21,393 nt of DNA from a virus: positions 1 to 21,393 of the IMG/VR virus record IMGVR_UViG_3300032284_001989; one strand, 5' to 3'. Each line of letters opens with the position of its first letter. The stretch's first letter is position 1. Below are positions 14,833 through 21,064 of the stretch, in pieces. The notes below the pieces were generated by a model that saw only the letters and a list, made by a program, of their open reading frames with translations, was not told the origin of the DNA and made no database searches. The position numbers and the translations under genes were made by a program.

Positions 14833-15525
14833 ATGTACATCTTTGAGTATAATCCGCCGATCGAACTGCATGATAAGCTAAACCCTGTTCTATGGAACGA
14901 CGAGGAAATTAGACGTCAAATCCAGGTCAAACTGCTTCAAATCGCCAAGGAATTCTATCATTTTTTGTCGGTTTCGGCGCCGATCGAAGACGTTTTGATA
15001 ACCGGGTCTCAATCCAACTATAACTACACAAACTGGTCTGATATAGACCTACATATCGTATTAGATTACGATAACATCAGTTGTGAAGGAGAAGCCAAAA
15101 ATCTACTGGATGCCAAACGTAAACTGTGGAAACGCGAGCACGATATCAAACTCAAAGGTATTCCGGTAGAGTGCTACGCTGAAGATCTAAATCAACCAGC
15201 AGTTACAGCCAGCTACAGTCTAATACACAACAAGTGGGTCAAACGCCCAAGCGCACCTATAAAAAACTACGACGTCGAAGGTGTTAAAGAATTGTACGGC
15301 ATGTGGAAAACAGTGATCAAAGATGCTATCAAATTCCGTGAAGCAGGACTGCTAAAACGTGTCAAAGAACTACTGGCTACATTTAGGAGAAAGAGTCTTG
15401 CTAAAGATGGTGAATTTGGTAACGGCAATCTAGCGTTTAAAGCACTGAGAAATTCTGGATGGATAGAACGATTAATGAAAGCAGTTGATGATCTAGAAGA
15501 TCAGGAACTGAGTTTAAAGGATTAA
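14833..15525 (+). CDS. Nucleotidyltransferase-fold protein
   Basis: This 230-residue protein has the pol-beta-type nucleotidyltransferase signature GSQSNYNYTNWSDIDLHIV: G58-S59 followed by D70 and D72, with a candidate third carboxylate at E113 in GIPVECYAED. The C-terminal ~90 residues are helical and basic (FREAGLLKRVKELLATFRRK). Such domains in the family transfer a nucleotide to protein, RNA or small molecules, and occur in toxin-antitoxin, repair and modification systems. The target cannot be read from sequence. It stands alone on the plus strand, divergent from the YqgE/AlgH gene, and is closed by an intrinsic terminator, so it is a single-gene unit. Confidence 0.88.
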   Translation: MYIFEYNPPIELHDKLNPVLWNDEEIRRQIQVKLLQIAKEFYHFLSVSAPIEDVLITGSQSNYNYTNWSDIDLHIVLDYDNISCEGEAKNLLDAKRKLWKREHDIKLKGIPVECYAEDLNQPAVTASYSLIHNKWVKRPSAPIKNYDVEGVKELYGMWKTVIKDAIKFREAGLLKRVKELLATFRRKSLAKDGEFGNGNLAFKALRNSGWIERLMKAVDDLEDQELSLKD

Positions 15526-15526
15526 C

Positions 15527-15551
15527 AAGCCCACAGATACGTGGGCTTTTT
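15527..15551 (+). terminator. Intrinsic terminator after the nucleotidyltransferase gene
   Basis: GCCCAC and GTGGGC (8-bp stem counting the flanking AA/TT) enclose the loop AGATAC and are followed by five T. It starts 2 bases after the stop at 15525. The T run overlaps the TAA of the convergent minus-strand gene (15550-15552), and the A run of the left arm gives only a partial terminator signal for that gene. Confidence 0.8.
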
Positions 15552-15909
15552 ATTGTACCCAGGGTGGCACTTGGGCTGTGACTTTTACTTCTTGTTCGAG
15601 CTGTTCTAATTGGACCTTGAGCTGATCTGTCATGCGCACTAGCTCGTCTTCGCCTAGCGCATCTTCTAACAATTCTTCTACATGCTCTTTGGTAAGACTA
15701 GCATACTCGACCCAATTTTCTACAGTAGCGTTTTGGAATTCGGCTGTTGGTATATCTGTCGAACCGTACATAGGTACACGATTGCCTTGGCTATCACTGC
15801 CCCACATGGTCCAATAGACTTTGGTAACTACGTCTGTGTGATTACCGATTTTAGATGTAGTTTCTAGTTTGGTAAAATCCCAGTCGAAATAATATTGTAT
15901 GGTTGTCAT
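15550..15909 (-). CDS. Small beta-rich phage protein, DUF7936-like
   Basis: This 119-residue protein contains HTDVVTKVYWTMWGSDSQGN, a strand pattern followed by an acidic helical half (LTKEHVEELLEDALGEDE) and a PPWVQ end. This order resembles small phage proteins grouped as DUF7936, found near tail-fibre genes in T4-type marine phages. A virion or tail-assembly role is suggested by its place beside the fibre gene, not by a catalytic motif. No Shine-Dalgarno is seen before the ATG. It is the last gene of the minus-strand cluster that begins with the fibre gene. Confidence 0.8.
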   Translation of the reverse strand: MTTIQYYFDWDFTKLETTSKIGNHTDVVTKVYWTMWGSDSQGNRVPMYGSTDIPTAEFQNATVENWVEYASLTKEHVEELLEDALGEDELVRMTDQLKVQLEQLEQEVKVTAQVPPWVQ

Positions 15910-15915
15910 GGTTGA

Positions 15916-16218
15916 TTAATTTCTAGAACGCTGTCCTGGTGGATAATCTTTTTCATTGTATGGGCCCAGGTCTGCTAACCATTCGTTCATTTCTGCAACG
16001 TTCTTAACCATAGTACCGTCAGGTAACTGTATCACTGGCAGCTGGCTCCAGTTAGGACTGGCCGCTCTAAACTGTTCCCACTTCCACGCACCACCGTCAA
16101 CACATCTTTCCTCAAATTGAACATTTTGATTTTGTAAACGATGTATAACCCATCTGCTGAGTGTGCAGTGTACACGTGTCCATACTACGCATTGTTTTGG
16201 TTGTGTGCTTAATGACAT
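15916..16218 (-). CDS. Glutaredoxin-like protein with a CTLS active site
   Basis: This 100-residue protein has the thioredoxin-fold layout of glutaredoxins: strand VVWTRVH, then C18-T-L-S21 at the head of a helix (SRWVIHRLQNQN), then the cis-proline segment SQLPVIQLPDG (P61) and a C-terminal helix (VAEMNEWLADL). In dithiol glutaredoxins the motif is CPYC; here the second cysteine is replaced by serine, as in monothiol CGFS-type proteins, so a monothiol mechanism or a binding role is likely. T4 NrdC is a relative in function for ribonucleotide reductase, but no reductase gene is in this window. AGAGGA lies upstream of the ATG. It lies between the fibre gene and the small beta-rich gene. Confidence 0.85.
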   Translation of the reverse strand: MSLSTQPKQCVVWTRVHCTLSRWVIHRLQNQNVQFEERCVDGGAWKWEQFRAASPNWSQLPVIQLPDGTMVKNVAEMNEWLADLGPYNEKDYPPGQRSRN

Positions 16219-16229
16219 TTTTAATCCTC

Positions 16230-17951
16230 TTATACGTTTGATCTAACTAACCAGCTGTATTTAATTGACTGTACCACGCTGGCTGATTTTGTTATGTTGT
16301 TGTTTTGACTGTTCCTATCACCGTTATAGATCGGAATAGCGATGCTGTTAGCATTGGTAAATGTGCCAACACCATTGGTTAATCCTACGACCAGTTTGTC
16401 TGTTTTGTTTCCAGCAACGTTTGGATGGATCGTGTAGGTATTATCAGGATAAACATAAACTTCAACAGTTCCTTTGTAGTATTCTGTTTCGCTTAGATCC
16501 TGCCAGCTGAATGCTAGTTCACCATAGGTAATGTTAGTGCAGTCAAGGATAGCGAGATTGTAGGTAGTACCGTAGGCTTCGCCTAAGGGCATGGTTATAG
16601 TGTTGCTTTGATTGACTACAGCATTGCCCTGCACAGAAGCGTTGATAGCACCTGCATGATTCATTTCTGGTAATCGTACCCACGTGTCGTTGGTTGATAT
16701 ATAGAACGTGTCGTTGATAGTGTAAGTGACTGTACCCTGGATAGTGAAGAATGCAGTTGCTTGATTTGGTACAGTAGCGATACTGGTTACTGGATATGCT
16801 TGCTGTTTGGTTGAATCATAAATGGTCCAAGCGCCAGGAACATATGATGACTGGTAAGTGTTTACCTGTGAATACCATTGGCTGGCCATAGTAGTGATCA
16901 CGTTGGTAAAGGTGTTGGCTGTTTGGCTTGCTGAGAATCCGCTTGGCGCAAAATTTGAAGTAGCCACATATAGATAGTTGTCGTCAACTAAGACTTGTCC
17001 TGGAACTTGATTTAACTGACCTTGTAGAGTCTGTGGAGCACCAATGCCCAAGATAGTAGTCACTGTGGTAAGGCTAACAGTACCGTCAGCTGGATTAACT
17101 GTTAGACCAAAACCAACTCGGATACCACCTAGTTGGCTTGAGCTAGCGATAGGTACTGAGAATGTTGATGGTAGATCACTTAGGTCGTTGTAGCTACCAG
17201 ATACTGCTACAGCGGCCAGGCCAAGATTTGAAACACCGATGGCTTTTTGCTGTGTAGTATACGTAGTAACTGTGCTGATATCCAGCTTGTGGCCGATGTT
17301 GTCAGTTAGGGTTTGTAGTGTATTAGTGTTGGTTAGTGCGGCTGCCAAATCGCTAATAACTTGGAATGTGGTTCCCGATGAGCCAACCAAATTGCCCAAT
17401 GCGGCAGACACAGCGTTATTCAGTGTACCTGTGGTCACATATGAACTCAATGTGGCACTGGTCAAGTAGCCCATGTTGTTAACGAATGAGCTAAGGGCAG
17501 TTGGATAGTCAAGCAAGCTGTAGTAGCTGCCTGAAGTTGATACCTGTGCCAATACTGGTCGGTGTGTTAGATCGTTGTAGTCGCCTGTGATAGCCACGTT
17601 ACTGAGATTAGGCAGTTGTCCTGCGTCAAATGGCTTGACCCAAGTAAATCCACCATAGGGATTGGCGCTCAATAACCACGTGGCTGTAGCCGCAGAATCT
17701 GTGCGTAGCATGGTGTTGATGATAGTGCCGCTGGCTATTTGGCTTTCTGAAAGCTGTCCAGTTATCTGTTGGAAGCTGGGGAATCCGCCGCCTCCACCAC
17801 CGCCGTTGTGTATGGCTACTCCGCCTGGAGTTACCCCATCGCTGATGGCAAATGTTAATGTGTCTAAATCGACGAAAATTTCGCCTCTGTGCGGTACTAG
17901 TGTGCTACCTTGGGCAATAATGTCTTTACCCTGGAATATTCTTGTGGCCAT
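16230..17951 (-). CDS. Tail-fibre-like protein
   Basis: This 573-residue, Gly/Ser/Thr/Asn-rich protein would be a virion adhesin. The N-terminal ~50 residues (HRGEIFVDLDTLTFAISDG) have the short attachment-domain pattern of phage fibres. They are followed by a run of seven glycines (50-56). A typical fibre motif, G(D/S)YxxLxxxP, occurs at about residues 123, 141 and 252 (GDYNDLTHRP, GSYYSLLDYP, GSYNDLSDLP), and SSQLGGIRVGFGLTVN at about 269-284 is a further fibre-type repeat. The C-terminal ~250 residues are beta-rich with no lyase motif and may be the receptor-binding tip. AAGGAAG precedes the ATG. It heads a minus-strand cluster with the glutaredoxin-like gene. Confidence 0.88.
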   Translation of the reverse strand: MATRIFQGKDIIAQGSTLVPHRGEIFVDLDTLTFAISDGVTPGGVAIHNGGGGGGGFPSFQQITGQLSESQIASGTIINTMLRTDSAATATWLLSANPYGGFTWVKPFDAGQLPNLSNVAITGDYNDLTHRPVLAQVSTSGSYYSLLDYPTALSSFVNNMGYLTSATLSSYVTTGTLNNAVSAALGNLVGSSGTTFQVISDLAAALTNTNTLQTLTDNIGHKLDISTVTTYTTQQKAIGVSNLGLAAVAVSGSYNDLSDLPSTFSVPIASSSQLGGIRVGFGLTVNPADGTVSLTTVTTILGIGAPQTLQGQLNQVPGQVLVDDNYLYVATSNFAPSGFSASQTANTFTNVITTMASQWYSQVNTYQSSYVPGAWTIYDSTKQQAYPVTSIATVPNQATAFFTIQGTVTYTINDTFYISTNDTWVRLPEMNHAGAINASVQGNAVVNQSNTITMPLGEAYGTTYNLAILDCTNITYGELAFSWQDLSETEYYKGTVEVYVYPDNTYTIHPNVAGNKTDKLVVGLTNGVGTFTNANSIAIPIYNGDRNSQNNNITKSASVVQSIKYSWLVRSNV

Positions 17952-17981
17952 TTGTGATCTTCCTTGCTCTCTAACGTATTG

Positions 17982-17989
17982 GTTAAATA
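17982..17989 (+). promoter_or_regulatory. Late-like GTTAAATA before the 145-aa gene
   Basis: GTTAAATA ends 7 bases before the ATG at 17997, the same spacing as at 14833. There is no ribosome-binding site. It lies in the 45-base gap between two divergent genes. Confidence 0.45.
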
Positions 17990-17996
17990 TACGACT

Positions 17997-18434
17997 ATGA
18001 CATTATTTACCGTTAATGTAGAAACTTCCGATATACCCGCAGCCATGCTACTCAGCCGTTTGAGCACGGGCTACGGCGCCGAAAGCGCACTGTTTAATCT
18101 AAATGCCGGCGAGTTTGACTGGCCCTTTGATTTACCAGTCGAAACCAGTTCAGGGCGCCAGATCCTACCGGGAGAAGCAGAAATGCAGATGCTGATACAC
18201 CTGTTCGATCGGTGCATAATGGCTGTAGATGTCAAACGGGTAGTAGATCAAGGACTGCGTGATTTCGCCTGGCCCGGACACGTTTTCATGGACGAATCCA
18301 TAAGGGTGCGCTACACTGTGACTAGGCTCAAACCCAGACTGGGCTGTACAGACGTAGACTGGCAGTGCGAACTGCTGTCAGCAGATGATCGTGTGGCCTG
18401 TAGTTTCGTCAAACAACAGCGTTGGTACTTATGA
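17997..18434 (+). CDS. Unknown protein next to the tail-fibre gene
   Basis: This 145-residue protein starts at the ATG 17997; the open frame goes further upstream to 17964, but that is inside the divergent promoter gap. It is not recognised. It contains FNLNAGEFDWPFDLPVETSSGRQ-type beta segments and a run PGHVFMDESIRVRYTVTRLK followed by VDWQCELLSADDRVACSF, a strand pattern slightly like a hot-dog fold but without catalytic residues I can identify. There are no membrane spans. The stop overlaps the next start as ATGA. Function unknown; a virion role is the neighbourhood guess. Confidence 0.78.
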   Translation: MTLFTVNVETSDIPAAMLLSRLSTGYGAESALFNLNAGEFDWPFDLPVETSSGRQILPGEAEMQMLIHLFDRCIMAVDVKRVVDQGLRDFAWPGHVFMDESIRVRYTVTRLKPRLGCTDVDWQCELLSADDRVACSFVKQQRWYL

Positions 18435-18991
18435 CCGTATATTTCAGTTCAACCGCTAGTGTTTTTAGCTCTACCCAATTTACCACGGGCATAGACAGCT
18501 GGACAGTCACACCGCAGGTCTATGTTACTACAGCCAGCAACGTACCGCCCACTACTTTTGCCAATGTAGTTACCAGTGTCAGCTGGCACATGCAGGGCGT
18601 AGAAACACTGACTAATCTAACCAGCTACTATTTTACCGCTACCACTGTGACTGTGTTCGTGCAGACCATGAGCGGGGGCATACTCTACAGCTCAGTGATA
18701 GATCCTGCTACGGGCGGTGTCAAGCTCACAGACAACAGCCAGCGCAGTGGTGAAGGTTTTGAGCTAGGCGTCAGCGATTCGGCAACAGCTACCCCCGAAC
18801 AGGTCCTAGGTTGGATCGTAAACGCCAGCCCCTTGGGCTATGCCAACACTGTGGCCTATCTCACAGCCACTATCTGTACAGACATACTGACCCAGAGCCA
18901 GCGCCAGCTGAGCATCGCTTCTAGCCCAAGCCAGCAGACTCCTCCTTTCGCCCAAATCCAACCCTATTCCACGAGTACACAGCACATTTGA
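18431..18991 (+). CDS. Ser/Thr-rich unknown protein, probable virion component
   Basis: The ATG at 18431 overlaps the previous TGA as ATGA, giving 186 residues; the frame could extend 9 bases further to a TTG but the overlap is the better start. The protein is rich in Thr, Ser, Val and beta strands (TTFANVVTSVSWHMQG, YYFTATTVTVFVQTMSGG) and ends TPEQVLGWIVNASPLGYAN. The (N/D)VVTxVxWxMxG segment is shared with the 119-aa gene at 15550-15909, so they may be distant relatives. No catalytic motif is visible. Its stop is embedded in the -35 element of the next promoter. Confidence 0.75.
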   Translation: MTVYFSSTASVFSSTQFTTGIDSWTVTPQVYVTTASNVPPTTFANVVTSVSWHMQGVETLTNLTSYYFTATTVTVFVQTMSGGILYSSVIDPATGGVKLTDNSQRSGEGFELGVSDSATATPEQVLGWIVNASPLGYANTVAYLTATICTDILTQSQRQLSIASSPSQQTPPFAQIQPYSTSTQHI

Positions 18992-19016
18992 CAGGGATTC
19001 TTAAATATGCTATTAT
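18988..19016 (+). promoter_or_regulatory. Near-consensus sigma-70 promoter before the glycosyltransferase gene
   Basis: TTGACA (perfect -35) at 18988-18993 and TATTAT (-10, one mismatch) at 19011-19016 are separated by 17 bases. The -35 overlaps the stop codon of the preceding gene. The spacer contains CTTAAATA at 19000-19007, so an overlapping late-type element is possible. Transcription would start about 15 bases before the ATG, leaving room for AAAGGA at 19027-19032. Confidence 0.65.
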
Positions 19017-19037
19017 ATTAGCACTTAAAGGATCACT

Positions 19038-19868
19038 ATGTACAAGTTTAAACCAGGCCCATACGAGCCAGCGGCTATCGAACCGGGCAAGCCCCTAACA
19101 TTCTCACAAACATGGACGTTTGGTGACATCATCTACTCCATGATTCCCATACGCTTGCTAGGCGGTGGCGAGTTTTATCTACGCTTGGAAAATCTAGACA
19201 ACTTGTGTAAGACAGTCATAGGTTGGCCCGATGGCGGCTCACACTCGGGTCGCATGCGCCAGAAAGATTTCGACTTGCTCAAACCTCTAATCGAAGCACA
19301 AGACTACATCACCAAATGGGCAGTATGGAACGGCGAAGCCATCACACATCCCCTAGACAATATCTGTTGCTGGTTCTACGGCAATCGCATAGACAAAGGA
19401 CACTACGGACGGCTCTACGCACTGGCAGTGGGACTAGACCCAGATCAGTGGGAACCAGCCATCACCCAACCATGGCTCACACTAGGTAACAATGAACCAA
19501 TACGTGTGCCAGGAAAACACATAGTGATATCTAAAACTGACAGATACGGTAACGGACAAGTACATCAGGTATGGCGCAACATGGTTGAACAGCAGTGGAA
19601 CGAGCAGGCCTTGTTCGTAGGCACCGCCGAAGAACACGCGGCATTTGAGCAGGATTTCGGCATCAAGATCCAGTACTATCCAACCAAAGATCTGCTGGAA
19701 CTAGCACAGGTCATAGCGGGCTCAGAACTGTATCTGGGCAACCAATCAGTGGGCATGGCTATAGCACAGGGTCTAGGCGTCAACTTCTGGTGCGATCACC
19801 GCAAGGACAACTGTACACTAGAAGGCTGTGAAACTTACTTTAAACGAGAAAATGGCTATTATTTCTAA
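19038..19868 (+). CDS. GT9-like glycosyltransferase (heptosyltransferase-type fold)
   Basis: This 276-residue protein looks like a GT-B enzyme of the ADP-heptose:LPS heptosyltransferase family (GT9). The N-terminal Rossmann half starts with TFGDIIYSMIPIRLL (28-41), analogous to the GD-x-hhxxhP step. The C-terminal half has FVGTAEEHAAFE, the YPTKDLLELAQVIAGSE segment and YLGNQSVGMAIAQGLG (232-247), the family's nucleotide-sugar-binding signature near the end. The enzyme could modify host lipopolysaccharide, phage virion protein or DNA; the substrate is unknown. It is an apparently independent gene with its own promoter and a Shine-Dalgarno (AAAGGA). Confidence 0.82.
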   Translation: MYKFKPGPYEPAAIEPGKPLTFSQTWTFGDIIYSMIPIRLLGGGEFYLRLENLDNLCKTVIGWPDGGSHSGRMRQKDFDLLKPLIEAQDYITKWAVWNGEAITHPLDNICCWFYGNRIDKGHYGRLYALAVGLDPDQWEPAITQPWLTLGNNEPIRVPGKHIVISKTDRYGNGQVHQVWRNMVEQQWNEQALFVGTAEEHAAFEQDFGIKIQYYPTKDLLELAQVIAGSELYLGNQSVGMAIAQGLGVNFWCDHRKDNCTLEGCETYFKRENGYYF

Positions 19869-19877
19869 GAGTCACAC

Positions 19878-20084
19878 ATGGGTGCTGGTACTATTTGTGC
19901 TGGTATTCGTCCTAGCCCGAGCTGTCCGATGGCACGTGTTCTAACACAAGCACTGGCACAGATAGCCGAGCTCAGAGCTGTACAGGCACGCCGGCGCAAG
20001 CAGAAACAGCTGGAAAGGCTTAAGAAGTTAATGGCTAACAAGCCTCGGCCACGTCCGGCAGCCAAGTCAGTTAAAAAGAGCTAA
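19878..20084 (+). CDS. Small very basic protein, uncertain
   Basis: This 68-residue frame begins 9 bases after the glycosyltransferase stop. The first ~20 residues are Gly/Cys/Pro-containing (MGAGTICAGIRPSPSC), and the rest is a charged, Lys/Arg-rich helix (RAVQARRRKQKQLERLKKL) with a Pro/Lys tail. A shorter start at 19929 (MARVLTQALAQ) would remove the odd N-terminus. There is no catalytic motif; nucleic-acid binding or virion packaging is possible. Only a weak AAGAG precedes the ATG. The minus strand is also open across this stretch, so the coding call is moderate. Confidence 0.5.
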   Translation: MGAGTICAGIRPSPSCPMARVLTQALAQIAELRAVQARRRKQKQLERLKKLMANKPRPRPAAKSVKKS

Positions 20085-20112
20085 TCCGGGCGGCACTCTA
20101 CAACCCTCTCCC

Positions 20113-20126
20113 GCGAAGCGGTTCGC
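20113..20126. repeat. Short hairpin GCGAA/TTCGC followed by A8T5
   Basis: GCGAA-gcgg-TTCGC is a perfect 5-bp stem, next to AAAAAAAATTTTT at 20127-20139. It lies between the convergent genes ending at 20084 and 20148. The bases after the stem are A on the plus strand and not T on the minus strand, so it does not meet the usual intrinsic-terminator rule in either direction. Confidence 0.5.
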
Positions 20127-20147
20127 AAAAAAAATTTTTGCTAGAGT

Positions 20148-20291
20148 TCAGGGACAATTGGTAAACCATCGGCACCAAGTCCACATGTATCGTACTTCCA
20201 GATACAGCAGTAGGATCAATAGAACTAGTACTAGGGTTTCAGGCCAAGAGTACTTGACAGGTTCAGGTGTCCAATCTTCAGGTTTGTCCAT
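20148..20291 (-). CDS. Small single-span membrane protein (47 aa)
   Basis: The ATG at 20291 (minus) opens 47 residues with stop TGA at 20148-20150. A hydrophilic start (MDKPEDWTPEPVKYSWPE) precedes a hydrophobic helix, ETLVLVLLILLLYLEV, then a Trp/Cys-rich end (YMWTWCRWF). One membrane span with the short N-terminus outside or inside cannot be decided. It begins 4 bases after the stop of the 85-aa gene, in the same direction, with AGGTG near the ATG. The hydrophobic block and gene spacing argue for a real gene. Small phage membrane proteins include holin-like or superinfection-exclusion types, but no family match is claimed. Confidence 0.6.
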   Translation of the reverse strand: MDKPEDWTPEPVKYSWPETLVLVLLILLLYLEVRYMWTWCRWFTNCP

Positions 20292-20295
20292 ACAC

Positions 20296-20553
20296 CTACT
20301 TAGCCCATGCTAGCAGGAACATGGTTTTATCCTGATTCCATTTGAACGCTACGCAAGCCTGCCAGTATTCCTGCTCATGTACAGTATGATAACACCAACG
20401 AGTCCAGTGACAGCCCACGTGTGCGTGTAGCCATGATTCTAGCACATCTATAGAGTCGACCCAGTCGATCTGTCCCTGATCCAATAAGGGCCACGGCGCT
20501 AAGGCTATGTGTGGAAAGTCTGGATGTACAGGATGATCTGGTAAGAATCGCAT
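20296..20553 (-). CDS. Small Trp/His-rich conserved protein
   Basis: This 85-residue protein contains VDSIDVLESWLHAHVGCHWTRW and then CVAFKWNQDKTMFLLAWAK at its end. The layout (a Trp-anchored helix, then two strands ending in FLL) resembles small proteins seen in marine T4-type phages. No catalytic or membrane features. It starts 1 base after the stop of the 69-aa gene (20555) and precedes the membrane ORF by 4 bases, so the three are probably co-transcribed. Function unknown. Confidence 0.72.
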   Translation of the reverse strand: MRFLPDHPVHPDFPHIALAPWPLLDQGQIDWVDSIDVLESWLHAHVGCHWTRWCYHTVHEQEYWQACVAFKWNQDKTMFLLAWAK

Positions 20554-20554
20554 G

Positions 20555-20764
20555 TTAAAAGTATTTTATAGTGCGTATCTCGAAATCTTCACGATCTATA
20601 TACTGCGTTCGCCCGCCGCGGTTGGTATAGCTGTAGTACTTGCCGAGCCATATGAACTGGCGTCCAAAATCCCAGCGATCGATCCACGTAGGCCAAACAG
20701 CCCAGTATTCAGTGTAAGTGACTCCGTTCAAGCGGAATGTGCGAGTGATTGGATTAGCGTACAT
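20555..20764 (-). CDS. Small aromatic-rich conserved protein, first gene of a minus-strand cluster
   Basis: This 69-residue protein is rich in Trp, Tyr and Arg (TYTEYWAVWPTWIDRWDFGR, then GGRTQY). It resembles short conserved phage proteins with a WPTWIDRWDFG core, but its function is unknown. It has no membrane span. Upstream on the minus strand are TATAAT at 20775-20780 and TGTAAATA at 20785-20792, either of which could direct transcription. No Shine-Dalgarno is evident before the ATG. Confidence 0.75.
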   Translation of the reverse strand: MYANPITRTFRLNGVTYTEYWAVWPTWIDRWDFGRQFIWLGKYYSYTNRGGRTQYIDREDFEIRTIKYF

Positions 20765-20784
20765 ATACAGTCGTTATTATAGAC

Positions 20785-20792
20785 TATTTACA
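20785..20792 (-). promoter_or_regulatory. Late-like TGTAAATA upstream of the minus-strand small-gene cluster
   Basis: TGTAAATA on the minus strand lies 20 bases before the ATG at 20764, longer than the other gaps. A TATAAT (20780-20775) follows it with no good -35 at the right distance. Either could be the promoter; both are weak calls. Confidence 0.35.
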
Positions 20793-20823
20793 GTGGCGAA
20801 TGTATATCCACTGTTCTCAGTGG
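20791..20823. repeat. Alternating inverted repeats: two mutually exclusive hairpins
   Basis: CAGTGG (20791-20796), CCACTG (20808-20813) and CAGTGG (20818-20823) form two competing stems: the first with the second (11-base loop), or the second with the third (loop TTCT). The middle arm can pair with only one at a time. There is no T run, so neither stem is a terminator on its own. Confidence 0.6.
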
Positions 20824-20909
20824 GAAAAATAGCGAAGACGTATGTGTAGTGCAAAAAAAATTACTGCGCAAAATTTTTTGAACCAAAAATTCGGGATATG
20901 AGGAGCATT

Positions 20910-20937
20910 TTTACTCTAGTGTGTAAGTATATATGTA
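20910..20937 (+). promoter_or_regulatory. Possible promoter for the 17-aa ORF transcript
   Basis: TTTACT (20910-20915) and TATGTA (20932-20937) with a 16-base spacer are a moderate sigma-70-type match. Transcription would begin near 20943, at the AAGGAG of the ORF. Confidence 0.4.
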
Positions 20938-20954
20938 ACACAAGGAGAATACAA

Positions 20955-21008
20955 ATGACCCAGTTACAGCACACTATTAAAGAGTTACACGGGGAGAATC
21001 CACCCTAA
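20955..21008 (+). CDS. 17-residue ORF with a strong ribosome-binding site
   Basis: ATG at 20955 to TAA at 21006-21008 encodes MTQLQHTIKELHGENPP. AAGGAG at 20943-20948 is spaced 6 bases from the ATG, one of the best ribosome-binding sites in the window. It lies alone in a short transcription unit closed by a UUCG-loop terminator 57 bases downstream. It may be a leader peptide, a tiny functional protein, or the start of a gene lost by mutation. Coding by length alone cannot be shown. Confidence 0.45.
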   Translation: MTQLQHTIKELHGENPP

Positions 21009-21064
21009 TTGAATGTGTAATACAATTTGACGCAGTGTACAAGTCGTAGGACTATAAATTACTC

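Noticed and set aside
17662-18000. 112-aa plus-strand frame across the start of the tail-fibre gene
   Set aside because: It is opposite the fibre N-terminus; its poly-Pro run is just the complement of the fibre's poly-Gly loop.
17997-18434. Hot-dog-fold (MaoC-like) enzyme
   Set aside because: The PGHVF...strand pattern is only loosely similar, and the catalytic Asp/His pair of that family is not visible.
19865-20065. 66-aa minus-strand frame opposite the small basic gene
   Set aside because: Cys/Arg/Ala-rich with no ribosome-binding site. The plus-strand frame has better placement, directly after the glycosyltransferase gene.
20085-20147. tRNA-like GGTTCGCAA near 20120
   Set aside because: It resembles a T-loop, but no acceptor, D-arm or anticodon stem can be built around it; the A8T5 tract is incompatible.
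21027-21058. Second sigma-70-type promoter (TTGACG ... TATAAA)
   Set aside because: The spacer is 20 bases, or 18 with the poorer ACTATA, and any transcript would meet the terminator at 21065 almost at once.
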